From Chloroflexota bacterium (GTDB taxonomy: Bacteria; Chloroflexota; Dehalococcoidia; UBA2979), in NCBI GenBank assembly GCA_009843585.1, contig VYDC01000096.1, positions 1 to 17,437 of the forward strand: 17,437 nt of DNA. Reading direction: 5' to 3'. Below, piece after piece: positions 14,265 to 17,437 of the stretch. The notes beneath the pieces were generated by a model that saw only the letters and a program-made list of their open reading frames with translations, was not told the DNA's origin and searched no databases. The translations under genes were made by a program, and so were the position numbers. Each line of letters begins with the position of its first letter. The first letter of the stretch is position 1.

Positions 14265-15265
14265 CCGGAGCGCGCCTCCCTGCGGGCGACGTGGCAGCGC
14301 CACTCCCCCTCCGACTCGACGCGGATCGTCCGGAGGCCGGCGGAGCAGAGCGCCTCACGGACGGCGGGGGCGCCCCCGGCGAGGTAGCCCGCGGTGACCA
14401 CGATGCCTCCGGGACGCAGCAGGCGCGCCAGCTCCGGGGCGAGCTGTGCGACGAGCGGGCCCGAGAGATTCACGAGCAGGAGGTCGGCCGCCTCGTGGCC
14501 GGATCCGCGCCACGGCCACGCGGTGCCGAGCGACCCGCCGGCGGCGACGACGCGGCCCGCGACGCCGTTCAGCCGGGCGCTCTTCTCCGCCGCCTCCACC
14601 GCTTCCGGATCGGTATCGAGTGCGCGCACGGAGGCAGCCCCGAGGAGCGCCGCAGCGACGGCCAGGATCCCCGAGCCGGTGCCGAGATCGACCACGTGCG
14701 AGCCCGGGACGAGCTCGGAGTCCAGCGCCCGCAGGCAGAGGCGGGTGCTCTCGTGGTGCCCGGTCCCGAACGCGCGGCCGGGGTCGATCACCACCCGGAC
14801 CTCCCCCGGCCGCGAAGGAGGGCTCTCCCACGGCGGGGAGATGAGGAGGCGCCCGACGCGGAGCGGTCGGTGGAAGCGCCGCCATTCGCGGGACCAGTCG
14901 GGCGGCTCCACCAGGGTCGCCTCGGGCTCCGGCACCGCGGCCAGGCCCAGCGGGCCGAGGGCGGCCCGCACCCGGGCACACGCCTCGTCCTCGACGCCGG
15001 GGCGCGGCTCCGCGGGTGCCGGGAGCCAGACGCGCACCTGCGCCTCTCCCCCGGCGGTCGCCTGGGCCAGCCAGTCGCCTCCGCCCGAGGCGCGGAACCC
15101 GTGCTCGATGGCCGCGCCGGCAGGCGCGACGGCTTCGAGTACCTCCGCCACGCGCTCCGCGTCGGGCTCCGGAACGGCGACGCGCACCTCGACCCAGCGC
15201 CCGCTGCCAGGGGGCGCGCCCGCGAGGTCGCCCGCGCCCGCGCCGCCTGCCGACGGGGCAGCCAC
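14261..15265 (-). CDS. prmA: ribosomal protein L11 methyltransferase
   Basis: PrmA trimethylates ribosomal protein L11 using S-adenosylmethionine, in the cytoplasm. The 334-residue product has the expected two-part layout. An N-terminal L11-recognition domain begins at about 24 (WVEVRVAVPEPDAERV). A class I methyltransferase domain follows, with DWSREWRRFHRPLRVG (123-138), the hallmark DPGRAFGTGHHEST (161-174), SAM motif I DLGTGSGILAVAA (193-205) and acidic D217-D219 after it. The usual NIL motif after strand 4 reads NLS (266-268), a small departure. The first 23 residues are Ala/Gly-rich and extra to the family core. The start is GTG, four bases after the dnaJ stop; AGGAG overlaps that stop and ends only one base before the GTG, which points to translational coupling with dnaJ. 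The dnaJ-prmA order is common in Firmicutes and Chloroflexota. Confidence 0.95.
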   Translation of the reverse strand: MAAPSAGGAGAGDLAGAPPGSGRWVEVRVAVPEPDAERVAEVLEAVAPAGAAIEHGFRASGGGDWLAQATAGGEAQVRVWLPAPAEPRPGVEDEACARVRAALGPLGLAAVPEPEATLVEPPDWSREWRRFHRPLRVGRLLISPPWESPPSRPGEVRVVIDPGRAFGTGHHESTRLCLRALDSELVPGSHVVDLGTGSGILAVAAALLGAASVRALDTDPEAVEAAEKSARLNGVAGRVVAAGGSLGTAWPWRGSGHEAADLLLVNLSGPLVAQLAPELARLLRPGGIVVTAGYLAGGAPAVREALCSAGLRTIRVESEGEWRCHVARREARSG

Positions 15266-15269
15266 GCTC

Positions 15270-16388
15270 CTAGCCGAGGGCGTCCCGGATGCGGCCCAGG
15301 ATCGAGCCGCCGTCCGCCGGGACCGCCGGCGTCCCGAGCGACTCCGCGAGCTGCGTCATCAGCTCGCGCTGCGCCGAGGAGAGCTTCGTCGGGGTGACGA
15401 CGTGCGCGCGCACGATGAGATCGCCACGGCCCGAGCCGCGCACGTGCGGGACGCCGCGGCCGCGCAGAGGAAAGAGCGCGCCGTGCTGGGTGCCGGGCTT
15501 GATCTCGAGCTCGACCTCCCCGCCCTCGAGCGTCGGCACGCTGGCGGCCACGCCGAGCGCCGCCTGCGCCACGTTCAGCGGCAGCTCGTAGAGCAGGTCG
15601 TCGCCGACGCGCTCGAACCGCTCGTGCGGCCTGACCAGCACCTGCACGTAGAGGTTTCCCGGGGGGCCGCCGTGGCTTCCCGCGCTCCCCCCGCCGCTCA
15701 GGCGGATCTGCGACCCGTCGTCGATGCCAGCGGGGATCCGGACGCTGCGCCGCGCCTCCGCGCGCCGCTGCCCGCGGCCGCGGCAGGTCGGGCAGGGGTC
15801 GGTGACGATGCGGCCCTCCCCGCGGCAGCGGGCGCAGGCCGCGACGTTCACGAACTGCCCAAAGAGCGAGCGCTCCACGCGGCGGAGCTCGCCCTTGCCG
15901 TCGCACTCGGGACAGGTGGCGAGATCGCTGCCCGAGCGCTGGCCAGTCGCCCGGCAGTCGCCGCAGGCCTCGATGCGGTCGTACGCCAGCTCGCGCTCGA
16001 CGCCGAAGACCGCCTCCTCGAAGTCGAGCTCCAGCTCTATGCGGAGGTCGGAGCCCCGCTGAGGCGCCGCGCGCTGCGACGCCGTGCCGCGGAAGAAGGC
16101 GTCGAAGATGTCGCCGAAGCCGGCAAACCCCTCGAATCCCTGGAAGCCCTGCGCCTGCCCGCCGTTGAGGCCGGCCGCCCCGAACCGGTCGTAGCGACCG
16201 CGCTTCTCCGGGTCGGAGAGCACCTCGTAGGCGCCGGCGATCTCCTTGAACCGGCCCTCCGCCTCCTCCGACTTGTTGCGGTCGGGGTGGTACTCCATGG
16301 CGAGACGCCGGAAGGCGCGCTTGATCTCCTCCTGGGAGGCCTCCCGGGTGACGCCGAGCACGTCGTAGAGATCGGACTGCGTGGTCAT
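15270..16388 (-). CDS. dnaJ: chaperone protein DnaJ (type I Hsp40)
   Basis: The co-chaperone that delivers unfolded proteins to DnaK and stimulates its ATPase. At 372 residues it has all type I parts. The J domain (about 5-69) carries HPD at 34-36. A short Gly/Phe stretch (about 80-98) follows. Four zinc-binding repeats lie at 142-149, 159-166, 185-192 and 199-206. The two C-terminal beta domains include GGPPGNLYVQV and a dimerisation end. The first zinc repeat reads CGDCRATG, with Ala where CxxCxGxG has Gly; all eight Cys remain. I chose the ATG at 16388 over the TTG at 16391 because MTTQSDLYDVLGV is the normal beginning. No Shine-Dalgarno sequence precedes it, but TACACT ends nine bases upstream, so the mRNA may be leaderless. 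prmA follows after four bases. Confidence 0.96.
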   Translation of the reverse strand: MTTQSDLYDVLGVTREASQEEIKRAFRRLAMEYHPDRNKSEEAEGRFKEIAGAYEVLSDPEKRGRYDRFGAAGLNGGQAQGFQGFEGFAGFGDIFDAFFRGTASQRAAPQRGSDLRIELELDFEEAVFGVERELAYDRIEACGDCRATGQRSGSDLATCPECDGKGELRRVERSLFGQFVNVAACARCRGEGRIVTDPCPTCRGRGQRRAEARRSVRIPAGIDDGSQIRLSGGGSAGSHGGPPGNLYVQVLVRPHERFERVGDDLLYELPLNVAQAALGVAASVPTLEGGEVELEIKPGTQHGALFPLRGRGVPHVRGSGRGDLIVRAHVVTPTKLSSAQRELMTQLAESLGTPAVPADGGSILGRIRDALG

Positions 16389-16397
16389 CAAGCGATC

Positions 16398-16403
16398 AGT
16401 GTA
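16398..16403 (-). promoter_or_regulatory. dnaJ: candidate -10 box of a near-leaderless dnaJ promoter
   Basis: On the minus strand TACACT (16403-16398) is followed by nine bases and then the dnaJ ATG at 16388. The predicted transcription start falls on or within a few bases of the ATG. No AG-rich ribosome site lies at 5-12 bases. I find no CIRCE (TTAGCACTC/GAGTGCTAA) or HAIR (CTTGAGT/ACTCAAG) operator in the 312-base spacer. Confidence 0.45.
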
Positions 16404-16519
16404 CCCGCTCCCCCCGGTGCGGACGCCGCCGGTGGGGGCGCAAGCCCCGCCGCAGCGACCCGTTCACGAAGCGGTTCTCCGGGACCAGTCGAGTTGCCGC
16501 ACATCAAGCGCCAGGTGGC

Positions 16520-16561
16520 AGGACCCGGCCGGTCCTCCCGGCCCCCGCCGAGGCGGCCGGG
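16520..16561. other. two adjacent inverted repeats in the dnaK-dnaJ spacer
   Basis: AGGACC-CGGCC-GGTCCT (16520-16536) is followed with no gap by CCCGGCC (16537-16543) and GGCCGGG (16555-16561) around 11 bases. The pair sits midway in the 312-base spacer 16392-16703 and could form a double hairpin in RNA, perhaps ending or protecting the dnaK transcript. There is no T-tract. The rest of this spacer shows no credible gene; a 69-codon frame on the minus strand there looks like GC background. Confidence 0.3.
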
Positions 16562-16703
16562 CAGTCGGAACGATCATCGCCGGGTCGAGGCTCTCCCCCG
16601 CGACCTCTGAGTTCAGTGGCCGTGTGCGGGGCTCGCGGGCCGGCGGGTCTCCCGCGCCGCCCCGCCCCGGCACCGGAACGCGTGAGCGCGAGGGCGTGAG
16701 CCG

Positions 16704-17437
16704 TCAGACCTCGCGGAACTCGCCCTCCACCGTCCCGGCCTCCTCGCCCTCGGGCGCGCCGCCGGGGGAGGCGCCGTCCGAGCCCTCCGGGCCCTGCGCC
16801 TCGGCCTCCGCCTGCGCGGCCTTCTGGTAGACCGCCTGACCGACCTCCTGCATCGCGGCAGAGAGCCTCTCCGCCGCCTGCTGGATCTGCTCGACGTCGT
16901 CGCCCTCGAGCGCCTGGCGCACCTCGGCCACGGCCGTCGCGATGCTTTCCTTCATCGCGTCGTCGACGTGCTCGGCGTTGTCCTCGACGAGCTTCTCCGC
17001 GGAGTAGGCGAGAGAGTCGGCCATGTTGCGCGCCTCAACCACCTGCCGGCGCTCGGCGTCCTCCGAGGCGTGCTGCTCCGCCTCGGCGCGCATCCGCTCG
17101 ACCTCCTCCTCGGAGAGGCCGGAGGCCGCCTGCACCGTGACGTGCTGCTCCTTGCCCGTCGCCTTGTCCCGCGCCGAGACGGTAAGGATCCCGTTCGCGT
17201 CGATGTTGAACTCGACCTCGATTTGCGGCACTCCGCGCGGCGCCGGGAGGATGCCGTCGAGAATGAAGCGCGCCAGCGACTTGTTGTCGGCGGCCATCGG
17301 GCGCTCGCCCTGCATGACGTGGATCTCGACCGAGGGCTGGTTGTCGGCGGCCGTCGAGAAGGTCTGGTTCGCGACGGTCGGGATCGTGGTGTTTCGCTCG
17401 ATCAGAGAGGTCATCACCCCGCCCAGCGTCTCGATGC
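16704..17437 (-). CDS. dnaK: chaperone protein DnaK, C-terminal part (N-terminus beyond window)
   Basis: Hsp70 chaperone, of which only the last 244 or so codons are present; the ATPase domain lies beyond the right edge. The frame is open to the edge and begins in the family sequence IETLGGVMTSLIERNTTIPT of the substrate-binding domain. The beta sandwich continues through MQGERPMAADNKSL, PAPRGVPQIEVEFNIDANGI and SARDKATGKEQ. The helical lid starts at SGLSEEEVERM and runs as a charged coiled region. The tail is a disordered Gly/Pro/Glu-rich linker ending in EFREV, close to the conserved DAEFEEV end. The ATG at 17417 is an internal Met, not a start. The stop is TGA at 16706-16704. grpE, if present, would be upstream outside the window, since it is not between dnaK and dnaJ. 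Confidence 0.97.
   Translation of the reverse strand, partial: IETLGGVMTSLIERNTTIPTVANQTFSTAADNQPSVEIHVMQGERPMAADNKSLARFILDGILPAPRGVPQIEVEFNIDANGILTVSARDKATGKEQHVTVQAASGLSEEEVERMRAEAEQHASEDAERRQVVEARNMADSLAYSAEKLVEDNAEHVDDAMKESIATAVAEVRQALEGDDVEQIQQAAERLSAAMQEVGQAVYQKAAQAEAEAQGPEGSDGASPGGAPEGEEAGTVEGEFREV

Noticed and set aside
14394..16610. A 738-codon plus-strand frame across prmA and dnaJ
   Set aside because: It is antisense to two well-supported genes, is low-complexity Ala/Arg/Gly-rich, and has no domain.
16464..16673. A 69-codon minus-strand frame in the dnaK-dnaJ spacer
   Set aside because: Pro/Arg/Gly-rich with no ribosome site or recognisable motif. The region instead holds inverted repeats.

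Overview
The window is very GC-rich (about 70% by eye, third codon positions almost all G or C) and fully bacterial. It carries nine protein-coding genes, two of them cut by the window edges, and no tRNA, rRNA, CRISPR array or insertion sequence that I can see. The order dnaK-dnaJ-prmA, the sequence of the DnaJ C-terminal region, TAnnnT boxes just upstream of start codons, and surface proteins with 'W..ISAR..GG.W' modules fit a high-GC Chloroflexota lineage best (Dehalococcoidia or SAR202 type). A deep-branching actinobacterium such as Thermoleophilia remains possible. The taxon is an inference from memory of these families.

Layout. Plus strand, 1-761: the end of an ABC-2 (DrrB-type) exporter permease. 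Plus strand, 1039-7278: a 2079-residue secreted alpha-2-macroglobulin-like protein whose thioester motif has been lost. Plus strand, 7413-8633: a secreted protein of unknown function. These two neighbours both begin with a signal peptide followed by a tandemly duplicated 55-58 residue module, and they form the most distinctive part of the window. Plus strand, 8936-9817: an isocitrate lyase/PEP mutase superfamily enzyme. It converges on a minus-strand MMPL/RND-type transporter (9913-12135). A VanZ-like membrane protein (12401-12961, plus) diverges from the transporter and converges on a zinc alcohol dehydrogenase (13054-14160, minus).

The right end is the heat-shock block on the minus strand: dnaK (C-terminal part only), a 312-base spacer, then dnaJ and prmA separated by 4 bases, with the dehydrogenase 100 bases further on behind its own promoter-like box.

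Functional picture. The left half looks like cell-envelope biology: export, a large surface or extracytoplasmic protein and a module-sharing secreted partner. The middle is a set of single-gene transcription units, each with its own candidate -10 box and separated by GC-rich inverted repeats. The right end is housekeeping chaperone and ribosomal-protein methylation genes. Two genes (7413 and dnaJ) look leaderless: a TAnnnT box ends 6 or 9 bases before the ATG and there is no convincing Shine-Dalgarno sequence.
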